Assembly: GCF_018143015.1 (NCBI RefSeq)
Contig: NC_054740.1
Coordinates: 68,736,356 to 68,800,355 of the forward strand
Source of the DNA: Lytechinus variegatus
Lineage: Eukaryota; Echinodermata; Echinoidea; Temnopleuroida; Toxopneustidae
Direction: 5' to 3'
Length of the DNA stretch: 64,000 nucleotides
Shown here piece after piece: positions 26,597-44,680 of the stretch; the stretch's first letter is position 1; every line of letters starts with the position of its first letter. The translations under genes were made by a program, and so were the position numbers. Under the pieces are notes generated by a model that saw only the letters and a list, made by a program, of their open reading frames with translations, did no database searches and was not told the DNA's origin.

Positions 26597-26807
26597 AGTG
26601 AAAAATTAGAAGATTAAATGAGTAAATCAACTAGTTTTTGGTGCCAATAGCTTAATATAAGTTCCGCAGATCAAAGGAAAACAAAAAAAATCGATATACC
26701 ATTTTCCACTTTTCCAAGAAAAGCAAAAGAAGCAATGTAAAATATTCAAGCTCGAATATCTCGGAATGGCAAAAAAGTAGATACGTAGTTTTGCCAGATC
26801 ACGGCCG

Positions 26808-28369
26808 ATCTGCCCGATTAAGTATGCAACGAACACAAACTTTTCATATGCAAGTTGCAACATATAGACAGATATTCATTAAAAAATCTGACTCAAAATG
26901 AAAAAGTAATGAAGTTTGGGCAATTTCATGTGACAGCCTCAAAGTGCAGCCTCCTTTCTCATCAAAATACCAGAATCGTGAGCAAAGTGAATGAGTGCGC
27001 AGACATGGGGTACCATTTTTTTTTTTCAATCTGAAAATGACTGCCCAAAGTTTTTTCTAAGAAAATCCTATATGACAAATTATTATGAGATATTTGGTAC
27101 ACTTATAATAGGAACATTAATAATTGTTCAAAAGATTTTGTGAAATAAAAATAAATTCATGTTAAATCTTAACTCATTGGGTGCGCAGACTTTCATGAGA
27201 CTTGGGGACCACCATCATACTAACTGTCTACAAACATGAAGATAATAGATTGGAAAAGAATAACCTATACATTTAGCAGATTGAAAATGACAATATTTCT
27301 ACACTTTGATTCGTCAAAGAGACCACACACCCACCAAAATTCCAACAGTTCCCATGTTGGGCATGCTAGGGCCGGGCGGTGGGTGCCTCCAAGTTTATGT
27401 GGTAATCTCTACTTCAAATTGTCTGTGGGCTGTGCATGTTGTTTTGAAAACTTTATATTCAGCCAATCAGAACTCTGGTGTTTAGATTTCATAATACTCG
27501 CAAATCTCGTCAATTGAAAAGTTTTACACTATTTGCCAGAGGAAACAGTGGAAGAAATTTCTGTTTTGAGGCATCTCTTCATGCTAGAAATTCAAATTTA
27601 TTTTATTCAAAGGAAGTGAACAATGTGAAAGAGTAACATTTATCTTTCTTATGGTATGAAGACATTCAATTTTATGTGGAAAGTGGTTAAAATATATTAT
27701 GAGAAAGAAAGTCTCACAATTCACACAATTCATGAGATTTTGCAAGGAGGTGAATTCAGCCAAGAGGATTTGGATGGCCTCTTTGGTCAATAGCATTTTA
27801 TAGGGACCTGCAGTCTGACTGAAGTGGTTTTGTCCATTTTGGGACATCACAATGTTTTGAAGTGGCCAAGCCAAAACCTTGTCCCAAACCTTATTGAAAA
27901 TCTGTGGAGGAAAATTGATGTGAAGGTTAAAATTAATGAACTGGAAACCAATCAACTTGACCTTTGTTGTTATTGTTAAGGAGAAAATTGCAAATTAGGA
28001 GGAGTGTTGTAAACTCACAACATCTGTCATTGCAATGCAAATAAAGGCTAAACTCTATATTTCATAATTGATTATTAACTTGCAGTTTAAACAGGGGTAT
28101 GAATAACTTTTGAACATGCAGCTTGTTAGAGGAATAAAACAGAAATGAAAGAATTTTAATCTGAGAAGCATGTATTTCATATTTGTATTCAAAAGCTTTT
28201 TGTAGCTGCTAGTTTTTGTTATTCAGAGAATAAATTGAATCCTTTCAAAATCCCCCAAGATATCTGTGGTACATTTATGAATACTTTTGAGCACTATACA
28301 GTGTGTTGAGTTTTTATTGTAAAATTTAGCTTGTTTATACTGCTCATTATTTCCCTTTTGCTGGTGCAG
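26808..28369. other. Presumed 5' intron of ARF copy 2, nothing recognised
   Basis: AT-rich and non-coding. The last ~20 bases before the acceptor (28361-28369) match those before copy 1's acceptor (TTCCCTTTTGCTGGTGCAG). Confidence 0.4.
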
Positions 28370-28395
28370 GGTGCAGCTTGTCCTCATACTTATGA

Positions 28396-31596
<3,201 letters not shown>

Positions 31597-32162
31597 CATC
31601 ATGCGCATCAATATCTGTTTCTACTTCCTTTTGCGTGGATCTAGTCAACTTATGAGTCTATACAGCTTAAAAGAAGAAAAAAAATCTACTCTGATATGAA
31701 GATGGTTTCCAGAACTATTGAGACAAACTGCAGTTCACTTACGCCTGATATAGTAGACTCAGTTTTCAACATATGTCTGGTTTGTGACTGATTTGTTGAA
31801 ATATGTTTTCTTTTTCTATTTTGTAGAGAATTTGCTCAAATTATCCATGTTTTGTCATATTTTTACTTTTCTTCAGTTGATATGGAAACCAATTTGATAT
31901 CAGAGTGAATTCCATTTTTAATTAGTTTGGTTAGCGCAAGGAATATTGATGCAAAGCTTAGGCCATCAAATAAAGGTAAAAATACTATGCTTTGGTATCA
32001 GGATAAAAACAAAATCACAAATATTTTAAGATTATGGATATTCAAGATAATTTTTTATTTCCTATTTCTTGAAACCTGTGCATAAGAATCATTTAGTAAG
32101 TATCAGCAATCTTGCGAGAAGGATTTTCTTTTAAGTCAATGGTTCAAGTCAAAGGTCACTTT
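31597..32162. other. 3' flank of ARF copy 2
   Basis: Includes the segment shared with the 3' flank of copy 1 (GGAAACCAATTTGATAT) and a candidate AATAAA at 31969-31974. No gene. Confidence 0.4.
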
Positions 32163-32416
32163 AGGGGCCCATCTTACAAAAACTTGCGATTGATCTGAAC
32201 AATTGCAACTATGGATAGCCAGCAAAGTCAACATATAAAATGCACGTTTGCTGAATTTTTTTGTCTAGATATGAACCTATATCTGTAAATTCATTGATTT
32301 CTTGACAGTTTGGTGTGTTCTCCTTTGTTTACAAAGGATATTTTGCACATTTCCTGTAGGAAAAATTTATGACACTGATGGATTTATCAATCGTCACTCT
32401 TTGTAAGACTGGGCCC
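32163..32416. mobile_element. Foldback MITE, GGGCCCATCTTACAAA ends (second copy)
   Basis: GGGGCCCATCTTACAAAAAC at the left and the complement of TGGGCCCAGTCTTACAAAGAG at the right. GCAACTATGGATAGCCAGCA and ATGACACTGATGGA also occur in the copy at 4277-4516. Confidence 0.7.
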
Positions 32417-34238
32417 AGGTCAATATTAAAGCAATGATAGAGATATATATTTTTAACATACTGTCAAAAGTTGCATACCAACTTCAATGAAACTTTTACA
32501 AGATGGCTGTCTATTTTCATAAATCATATATCATGTACTCGGAATATCTGTACCACCGCACAGAAACATTTGCATTATTCAGATCACTTGAAGTCGGGCC
32601 AGTCACATGTTTCGGATGGTAATGTAAAACATTGTTGATCCAAGATGAACATAATATATTGTGACGTTGCTGTGACAATACTGTTTGTAACAGGGCCTCT
32701 GTAAACATATGGTTACTGCAGCTAACATTTCTGTGCGGACAGTACAGGTTATTTGAGGTCAATGAACTTCAATACGTTTTAACCATGATAAGTAATCTTG
32801 ACTGTAATGTCAGAAATGTTATTTTTGTTCTAGTCCATGAGAATTGTACATACTATAAAGTGTAGACACTTATGTGAGTAGGAATGTAAAGGCACAGTCG
32901 GAAGGCCCGAGGCCATCGGAGGTGAATTAACTAAAGGTGAAATTATGAAATTTAATATATTTTAATCAAATATCCATTTATTTTCATATTTTATGAAAAT
33001 TGTATCTAGTATATACAAAATATTCAATGAGAAAAATAGAAACAAGTAGAATAGCTAGATGTATACATTTTATCCGTAAATGTGATAAATTGTTGAATAA
33101 CATCACAAGGTTAACACACTCTGCTTGTAAACTGAAGGCATTCTGCCATGCGCACATTTTTTGTTTAGTATCAATGCGTAAATTTAAGACAAAACATTTT
33201 ATTATTTGTTATTTAGGTTGTGCTAATTGTCTCTTGGGGCTTCAAGGCATGTGATTTTGCCCATTCTGAGCTCCTCCTGTAATATGATTCTTTATTGTAT
33301 AATTATGATAATTATGCCATTCCTACTGCACAGGAAATGAACATTATTCTTCTGTTAACAAACAAAGAGATATCTGCTTAATGTTGGGTGAAATGGTAGC
33401 AATATTTATCCAGAGAATTCATTTTATTTTATGAGCAAAGGAAGTGGTATGGGTCGCATTTTGTAAATATATAGATAGAATCTATTGTTGTTTGTGATTG
33501 TGTACTGAGGTAGTATTAATTGTGATTGAAAACGATTATTGAACATTAAAAAAGTCTAAAAATCAATTTCTTCCTTATTGCCAATTGCCAAATTCATCTT
33601 TAATGAAAAGAATAGGCCTACATCATACATACTTTTTGTTAAGGTTTGAATGGATTAATTTAATTCAGTAACCATAGTTGCTGGAAGCACCCTAAGGGGG
33701 GGAGAAGGTTTTTACTTGCTCCAAATTAAGTGATAGTGATTATATTATTACTACTGATAATGATGACAAATAATGATGATGGTGATAATTATTATAAAAA
33801 TTTTGATTATGAATAAGAAGAATATCGATGGCAATGATAATGATAATAAGAATATTAGTGACAATGATAATGAAAATGATAATAGAATTGATAGATGATA
33901 AGAATATTAATGAAATGAATGATTCAGCCAATGGATGGTTGTGCATCACGTGTATGATCCATTTTGTAGTGTTATGAGCTGCAACAAAAAAGGTGCGGCT
34001 ACTAACAGCATACACGTACATGTGAATACTTCAATACATCCTTCCCTCAATATTTTTGAATTCATATTTATATAAAGGAGCTAGATGATATGTATATACA
34101 GGATAGTATGTGTAATTGTACATGCTCATAATCTTATATGTTTACATTGCGGGAACTGGTGACTACACAGTTCACTATTTGAACAGGAATAAATGTATAA
34201 CATTTGAAATGTATGTGTCTATGTGCCCTTATTTGTAT
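32417..34238. other. Intergenic, with GAT-type simple repeat at 33720-33910
   Basis: No gene recognised. 33720-33910 is a degenerate (GATAAT)n stretch. The remainder is AT-rich with short, featureless ORFs. Confidence 0.4.
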
Positions 34239-35610
34239 CCCAGGACCAAAATCCAATTGAAACCAGTTGGATTTCCAACTGGTTTCAATTGGTTTCAACT
34301 GGTTTCAATTGGTTTTAACTGGAATTTAACCATTTCCAGTTGAAACCAGTTGGGCAACTGGAAATCCTAACTGGAACCAGTTGGGCAACTGGAAATCCTA
34401 ACTGGAACCAGTTGGGTAAATGGATATGACTTCCAACTGGAAATGATTTCTAACTGGAACCAGTTGGGTAACTGGAAATCCTAACTGGAACCAGTTGGGC
34501 AACTGGAAATCCTAACTGGAACCAGTTGGGTAACTGGAAATGACTTCCAACTGGAAATGATTTCTAACTGGAACCAGTTGGGTAACTGGAAATCCTAACT
34601 GGAACCAGTTGGGCAACTGGAAATCCTAACTGGAACCAGTTGGGTAACTGGAAATGACTTAATTCCTACTGGAAATTATTTCTAACTGGAACCAGTTGGG
34701 TAACTGGAGATGACTTCTAACTGGAAAGATGGGTAACTGAATTCTAATTGGAACCAGTTGGGTAACTGGAAATAAAACTGAAACCAGTTGGGTAACTGGA
34801 AATCCTAACTGGATCCAGTTGGGTAACTGGAAATGATTTCCAATTGGTTTCCAATTGGAAATTTTCCAGTTACCCAACTGGATCCAATTGAAACCAGTTA
34901 ATTTGCATATTTTCTGCCAGTGTGCACAGATTAATGTTTTATGAGATTCATCATAATTTACAATCTATTTAATTTTTTTTCAATTTGATTTCCACACTTT
35001 TTTCAGATAAGTGTTTCCAATACTTAGCAGTGAAAACCATGTTCATAAATGTTATAGATTATAATTAAAACAGATTCAAAGATAATTAGTACACCACTGT
35101 TACCAAATTACATCAAATAAAAATACATATATTTGAAGAACTCCAATGAATATATACATATGAAAGTCTGTATTTTATCAATGCCCTTTACATTGGTATT
35201 AATAGACAAATAACATTGCTTCTGTGTTGGCATGAGCAATAGTTAGTGCAAATGCTAATTAATTTGTAACTAATTAAGTTCATTCCAACTGGAAGTTCCA
35301 ATTGGATCCAGTTGGAAACCAATTGGTTTCAACTGGTTCCAGTTGAAAACCAGTTGCCTCCAATTGGTTTCAACTGCAGTTGAAACCAGTTGCCTCCAAT
35401 TGGATTCAACTGGTTTTAATAGGGAAATTGGAACAACTGGAACCAATTGAAACCAATAGCCAACTGGTTCCAGTTGCCCAATTGGTTTTAACTGGAACCA
35501 GTTGGCAACTGGTTTTCAATTGGAACCAGTTGTTCCCTATTGAAACCAGTTGGCCAACTGGTTTCAATTGGTTTTGCTCTAATTGGTTTCAACTGGATTT
35601 TGGTCCTGGG
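34239..35610. mobile_element. 1.37-kb element built of CCAGTTGG/CCAATTGG words
   Basis: 27-bp inverted ends (CCCAGGACCAAAATCCARTT plus GAAACCA) match with one mismatch. 34330-34830 is a tandem array of ~28-31-bp units of the form AACTGGAACCAGTTGGGTA plus ACTGGAAATCCT. 34900-35280 is an AT-rich, non-repetitive centre. 35281-35583 returns to AACTGGTTTCAATTGG words. Nearly every word is self-complementary, so the element can form many alternative hairpins. No credible ORF and no obvious target duplication. Confidence 0.85.
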
Positions 35611-36388
35611 TAATCAGATATTACAGGTATGTACCTTAACATATATGGTATCTTCGTAAAATTTTGTCTTAAATAACCATACTCAGGTGATGTTACATCC
35701 TTTAAAACAAGGTTAGGAACTTGATCATTATGGCCAAAATAGTGAGCTAGGGAGCAGAGTGACTGAGCAAATATTTAAAGTACATGTACCAAAACTGAGC
35801 CTGTTGGGAATCAAGCATTGGTCATACAATGTTGTATTGGAAAGAAGAAAAATGAATAAACAGAATGGTGAAAATATGAAAGAAATCGGACAAGCAATGA
35901 TAGGTATGGCTGTTTTAATTGAGATCTAAGACTGTAGATTTCAAATTGGCAACTGGGTAAGAAAATGATGACAAGGGGCAAGGAAAACTTTCCCACAGGC
36001 CATGTACTTAGTAACCCTAGTTTTCCAGGATTTTTGTCTTCGCCCAAGTACCTATTCTCCTGGGGCAGTAATCTGAATATAACCCAGGTGGTACAATATT
36101 TTATGTCATGAAGGAAAAACTGAATTTGAAGTTAACTTGAAACAAATTACATTCTAGGTATTTTAAGTTGGAGTATATGGAAGAGTAATCCTTGCCATAC
36201 ATCACTATGACATCATATATGCTGCCAATTCGACTGTGATTTTGATTTTTCTATTTCTTCTAAAAACAAGTTTTTATTTGAGTTTGATTCCCCTTAAAAT
36301 CTGCCGCATGTGGTGCTCTAGCACTTTAAATGGAGACAATTTCTTGAGAATCAGAGCTGCTAGTGTAGTCGATTACAGTGCTTTCTTG
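35611..36388. other. Intergenic repeats
   Basis: 35840-36075 looks like a decayed dispersed repeat (ends in CTCCTGGGGCAGTAATC). No gene. Confidence 0.35.
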
Positions 36389-36879
36389 CCGGGGGGGGCA
36401 GTCAAATATATTGCTGTACACATGCGTGACCAAAAAAAAGTGTTAAAGGGGTGTTTTTTTTCAGTTTTGTACAAGGGCCACGCGGCACTCGTTAAGGGTA
36501 TTTTAAAAAAACTGATTTTCCAAAAGGGTGGTTTTGAAAGACTGGTCGATCGCGGGGTTGAACATATTTAGGGTATTTTTTCCTGAGCTTTTTTTTTTAA
36601 AGACTATCCAAACGTGTTTATAGGTATTCCCTGGGGCTTTTTCCTCTTCGTTTCTGAAAAGTGTTCAAGTTCTTCCCGATTTTAAGCTACGACCCTGGAA
36701 CAGGCCACGGAAATGGGGAAAACTTGTTTAGGGGACATATTCTGTCAACAAAGTGTTTAAGGGCAAAAATGTGTAAATACACGAAGCCTGCAAAAAACTT
36801 GTTTAGGGGGTTATATTGCACAGAGACAAAATCGTTTAGGGGGTGTTTGGAAATAATATATATTTGACTGCCCCCCCGG
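36389..36879. mobile_element. Foldback element, CCGGGGGGGCAGTCAAATATAT ends
   Basis: Left CCGGGGGGGGCAGTCAAATA and right TATTTGACTGCCCCCCCGG are inverted. The interior has scattered GTTTAGGGG/GTGTTTA words, no ORF. 491 bp. Confidence 0.8.
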
Positions 36880-37414
36880 CCCTCCGGTGCGTTTTCTTAA
36901 TTTTATTTACATCAGCATCTGGCAATTCTTTTAATTTGCTATTTTCCTACTTCCTCTTCTAGCCCCCACCCCACATCCCCCACATACACCCTAACGCACC
37001 CTACGCATTGTACGTGTACTACTACTACGCGTGAATACGAACCACCATGTACGTACAGATATGCCGGATACCTACGTAACTTCCGGATGATCACTGATCT
37101 CTAATCTATCTATTAATACCAATACTGTTTTTTTTTTGCAAGAAAATAGAGTGGTGACTGACTTGTGAATCACATATAAAGCATCTGTATTTTGTAACGT
37201 GTAAGTATTATTTTCTGCTGCCATTTCTGTGTTCATTTGACTTGAAATGCTGTAGCCTTTATACTTTCGGCCGTACTCGTCTTTGCATGAATAACAGTAA
37301 CACCGGCGATCATGTGCATTTAGTGGTGCACAGTAGTGAATGGGAGATAACACGATTTCTTGATAAATGTATTACGAAAAGCACAGGAGCGAAATCACCA
37401 CCTACCAGTATGAT

Positions 37415-38058
37415 GAGGTGTCCAAACTTCGCGGACTTTTAAAAAATATTCATCAGGCTTAAATTTGTTCACAAAATATTCATACCGGTAATTTATACCA
37501 AAACAATTCAGGAAATAGTTACCACATTGACGGCAAGATCGTAAACTATAAAATCTTGGACGAAAATGTAAAGTCATGAAAGTAGGTCAAAGGGGTTTCG
37601 CGGGTATCGCGATCTCAAAATTCTATTCTGATCGGCGAATGTGCGCTGTGCTGTAAAACCGTTCTGAAAAAGTGTGACCTAACTTCGCGGACCAAAGTTT
37701 TTGTAGGCCCTAGAGATTTAAACAAAAACTCAAGCTCAGAAGTGAAATGTTTATATCAGATTGACAGCAAAATGCTATATAGAATCGGTTAGTAAATAGT
37801 ACCACATTTAACTCACATTTTTGATGATTTCTGCTTGCAAAATGGTGATATCGTGATGCTTGTTGAGAATATCAGATTTCTTAAAAATGGACACTAACGG
37901 TGACGAATATGCCGATCTTTTGTCAATAATTTCATGAATAGTGAACTCATCCTTAAGAAACTTGCACCAAAGGGTAATTTTAGGTCGCGCGTCGCTTTTC
38001 ATGTTGATGATGTCAGATTTTAAGGATATTGGCTAGTTTTTTGTCCGCAAAGTTTGGA
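37415..38058. mobile_element. Element with GTCCAAACTTCGCGGAC-like inverted ends
   Basis: GGTGTCCAAACTTCGCGGAC at the left and GTCCGCAAAGTTTGGACTCA at the right. ACTTCGCGGACCAAAG recurs internally at 37682. About 640 bp, non-coding. Confidence 0.5.
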
Positions 38059-38084
38059 CTCACTGCCATACATAGGGACAGTGA

Positions 38085-38104
38085 TTTTCCGCGATCGCGG
38101 AAAA
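38085..38104. repeat. Perfect 20-bp palindrome TTTTCCGCGATCGCGGAAAA
   Basis: Perfectly self-complementary, and followed within 80 bp by five more CGGAA words (to 38179). Confidence 0.9.
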
Positions 38105-38179
38105 CGGACGGAATTCACGGAAATGGCCTTTTGAAACGGAAAGTGGCATTTCAAACGGAAAATCACGGAAAACATATTT

Positions 38180-39316
38180 TTCTTCAGAATACACAGAACA
38201 GCAACATAACAGCAACACACATTTAAAAATCACTTTTATAACGAAAAATAATTATTTCTATATAGTTGTGTTTCATTTTTGATTAATGAATTGGGGATCA
38301 TTTATTTTTATTCACAAGAGCACTCAAAAACTGTAATTTTAGTATTTTTTTTGTAGTCCCTCTGTGGTAGGTATTAAAATTGCAAGAAAATAGTTATTCA
38401 ATTCATATATAAAATATATGATTAAAAGATTTAAATTTACTTCAGAGCCAAGTTATATGATTAATAGTTTTACTGGATACTGGCAAAAAGAAAATCAAGC
38501 ATTTGTCTATTTTGTCCCCAAGAACAAGAGAAAATAGGCCAAACATTAGCAACCTTATTTTCCCCTCAGGGAGTCCTATAAACAGACAACAGGGTTACAG
38601 TATATCATCACCTTGTTCATTGAATGAATGGTTGGATAGAATTAATGAAACACACACACAAAAATGATGATATAAATTCAAGACTTCTGTGAAATAAAAG
38701 GAAAATGCATGGAGGATAATTTAATAATTTATAAAGATAAGAACAACAAAAATTACTATTTTATTACTGATTAAAGAGGTAGGATTTTAATCTAAATGTA
38801 GTCTTAAAAATGGAAAGTGTTGGAGAGTGACAAACATAAAACAGGAGAGTATTTCAAAGCCTTGGAGCACATACAGCAAAAGTAAAATCACCATAGCGGG
38901 TGTAGGTTCAAGGACTCTGAACTAGTTGAAGATGGACAGATGAGGATGAGCGAAAAATCAAAGCTGGTTAGACTAAACGTAAAAGAAAAATCTGAGGCAC
39001 ACAACAGGGCAATATTGGAAACTCTGCTCTCCACAGAGCTAAGCTAAAGCAACAAGTGTTGTGTGCACCACAAATTGAGAACCAGTGGTCAAGTTTAACC
39101 TTGCTGAAGCTTTATTTTCACTGTTGAGAATTTGTACTTTTTCAGCATACATGTATGTGTGGCCATTCCGTCTCATCATTTAACATTTATGAACTTGGTA
39201 TAAGAAGCCCTTGAAAAGTGAACCGAATTATGCATATATTCCTAGACTGCATATAACATTTATTTTAAGTCAGCCTTTCATACGCCGAATAATTGCCAAA
39301 GTCAGCTTTTTTTTTA
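38180..39316. other. Intergenic/5' region of ARF copy 3
   Basis: No counterpart of the candidate first exons seen before copies 1 and 2 was found here or elsewhere between 31600 and 39990. Nothing else recognised. Confidence 0.35.
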
Positions 39317-39818
39317 GACCATAAAAGTTATTATTATGGTAACTTTGCCATCCAATGGTATACAAATAATGAATGTTCATGAGTGTAATGGACAGGATAC
39401 TTCATGAGGTGAAAGATGAAAAGATCCATTCAACGAGGCGTAACTGAGTTGAATGGATCACTCATTTCATCTTTCACCAAATGAAGTATTCTGTCCATTG
39501 CACGAATGAAGGAACATTCATTATTTGATTATGACACTTAAAACTAGATTATTTTTCATATGGAAACATTTTGATGCAAAATATGATCATGCAATGCGAG
39601 CTCGGTCTGTTGATTGTCACGAACTATTGCATGGTCGATGATGTCATTGTAAAATGGTCCGAATGAGTATCAAACAACCATTCAAATGCCAAGGATCTAT
39701 CTAGGTGTCATAAATTAACTAGCATTGTATCAATGCTCATCAGCCAATAAAAAAAAAATGAAAGTTACAATTTGGATGGTAAAGTGACATTATTAGTAAA
39801 TTTTTGCAACAGGGCCCA
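39317..39818. mobile_element. Nested foldback elements before ARF copy 3
   Basis: The outer element has CATAAAAGTTATTATTATGG and TAACTTTGCCATCCAATGG at the left, facing TTTGGATGGTAAAGTGACAT, then GCAACAGGGCCC, at the right. It matches the intact hairpin at 43915-44070. Within it, 39361-39713 is a second element with ~75-bp arms (CAAATAATGAATGTTC, TGGACAG, GAAAGATGAAA, GATCCATTCAAC and their complements) and a tail ending AGGTGTCATAA. That inner element recurs at 41147-41587. Confidence 0.65.
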
Positions 39819-40023
39819 GAACGTGAAAAAACGTGTTCGCCTATTAAACAGATTCTGTGGCCCCAAGAGATTTGACTTCGACAGGTTCTATTGTATGTTA
39901 GACACTTCTAGTACTTCTAGTACTGTAAAATTTGTTTTCTTTTAGCCCAGCTTTTAATTACTTTTTAACTTTTTTATTTCCCTATTGGTGTTTACAGGGT
40001 GCAGCTTGTCATAATACTTTTGA

Positions 40024-43228
<3,205 letters not shown>

Positions 43229-43299
43229 CATATTTTTGTCTGTCAATATCTCTCTTTCCATTTCACACTAAATCCATTCATAATTCCTTCTAGACCTTA

Positions 43300-43745
43300 C
43301 CCTCATAGCAATTAAAAAGCCAAGTTGACCCAAACATCAATTGATTTGAATGCTAACAGAAAATCACACAAGCATAACATTGGAATTTCATTAAGATCTA
43401 GTGACAGCATTATGGCATACTTTTTTCATAAAACATTGATATGTATAATTTGTTCAGTGTGTTAATGAAAGGGATTGTTTCATCATGCACTTTCTGCTTA
43501 TTTATAAAGTCCTTTTTATACATTTGAAGATTTTGATTCAAAACAATCTTCATTTCATTGGAATACTTGTTATTTACAGTAATGGTTTTACATGTTCCCT
43601 AGAGAACATGCCATATTTTACACCATGAAAGTTTGAGTGTTATGCTTGTCTGATTTTGGTGTATTCAGATTTAGTTGGACTTGGATCTTAATGGGGGAAT
43701 TCACTCTGATATTAAGTGGGTTTTCAACAGTATAAGGAGAGAGCT
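43300..43745. mobile_element. Decayed foldback element in ARF copy 3 3' flank
   Basis: AATCACACAAGCATAACATT (about 43363) is inverted as AGTGTTATGCTTGTCTGATT (about 43637). The outer right segment GGGGGAATTCACTCTGATAT also occurs in reverse orientation after copies 1 and 2. Confidence 0.45.
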
Positions 43746-43914
43746 TATGATTCGGTCAAGTCTTAGGATAACTACGTGTATATAATATATATGAATAAAT
43801 GTTTTATTACTACCAAATTGGAAAATAGTATTGAACATGGACAAAATAGATTTTTTTGACATCCATATATCAGAGTCAAATCACATGAATGAAAAGAACG
43901 CTAGAATTTAAGCA

Positions 43915-44070
43915 GGGCCCGTTGTATAAAGTTAATATTATGGTAACTTTGCAATCCAATGGTAACTACCATGGAAACGATCAACAATCAATCAGAATCA
44001 AGGATTCTATGCAAGTTATAATTGTATGGCAAAGTAACCATAATGATAACTTTTATGCAACGGGGTCAGA
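43915..44070. mobile_element. Hairpin MITE, GGGCCCGTTGTATAAAGTTA ends
   Basis: About 155 bp, almost entirely palindromic: ATTATGGTAACTTTGC faces GCAAAGTAACCATAAT, with outer ends GGCCCGTTGTATAAA and TTTATGCAACGGGGTC. Same family as the split copy at 39317-39818. Confidence 0.75.
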
Positions 44071-44300
44071 CTGTCTTTGCTCACTTCCTTTAATAACTAC
44101 TTTATTATTAAAAATTCATGTCTTAGTATGGCTCTTTTGGCCTTGCAGGAATTCATGAGCAGGGGCATTCATTGGATTTCTGCTAATACTTTGAAAATTA
44201 AATATAGATAGATACCTTGGGAACCATTTCCTGAAATATACATTCTGCCAGCACTGCCAAGACGTCACTATCTGACATTTACTATGGTAACAGTTACAGA

Positions 44301-44482
44301 CCTAGGGAGCGTTTCATGAAAGGACTTGTCGGACGTTTTATCCGTCAAAGTGTTTTATCGGACAGTTGTAATACCGTTATAGCTGTGCTTCTCAGCTAAT
44401 CAACATCAAGGAAAGTTGTCAGATCTGACTACTGGTACTTGTTTGATGAAAATGTTGATGAAACATTCCCCAGGGGCTCTCT
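44301..44482. mobile_element. Hairpin MITE, GGGRRYGTTTCATSAA ends
   Basis: TAGGGAGCGTTTCATGAAAG at the left and GATGAAACATTCCCCAGG at the right. The left-end words GGACTTGTCGGACGTTTTATCC recur inverted at 58503-58525, so a related fragment lies in the protease gene. Confidence 0.6.
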
Positions 44483-44496
44483 CAGCCAATCAGAAC

Positions 44497-44680
44497 CTGG
44501 TGGGCGTTACATAAAGCTATTCGTAAGTTAAGAGCGACTTTAAGAACGACTGGTGATCCTTTCTTGTGGTAAATGGTACACACCATTGACAATGATTTAG
44601 CCCGCAAGAAAGGTTCACCAGTCGTTCTTAAAGTCACTCTTTACTTATGAATGTTCGGCTTTATGAAGCGGCCCCCAGGA
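44497..44680. mobile_element. Hairpin MITE with ACGACTGGTGATCCTTTCTTG arms
   Basis: GTTACATAAAGCTATTCGTAAG and GAGCGACTTTAAGAACGACTGG pair with the right half (CCAGTCGTTCTTAAAGTCACTC, CTTTATGAAGCGGCCCCC). A partial copy is at 47565-47690. Confidence 0.7.

Larger units (their letters stand above)
25078..26807. mobile_element. Composite foldback element, CGGCCGTGATCTGGCAAAACT ends
   Basis: The left end, CGGCCGTGATCTGGCAAAAC at 25078, is inverted at 26788-26807 (GTTTTGCCAGATCACGGCCG). Further inward, GTCATTTTTTGGC faces GGCAAAAAAGTAG. Inside lie an intact hAT-type insertion (25206-26016) and a giant palindrome (26209-26596) built from copies of the terminal motif GGCAAAACTACGTA. No transposase frame is visible and no convincing target duplication was found at the outer ends. 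Confidence 0.6.

Noticed and set aside
34659..34877. ORFs rich in Gln-Leu-Pro-Asn in the CCAGTTGG element
   Set aside because: Produced by the short tandem word array on both strands; no known domain.
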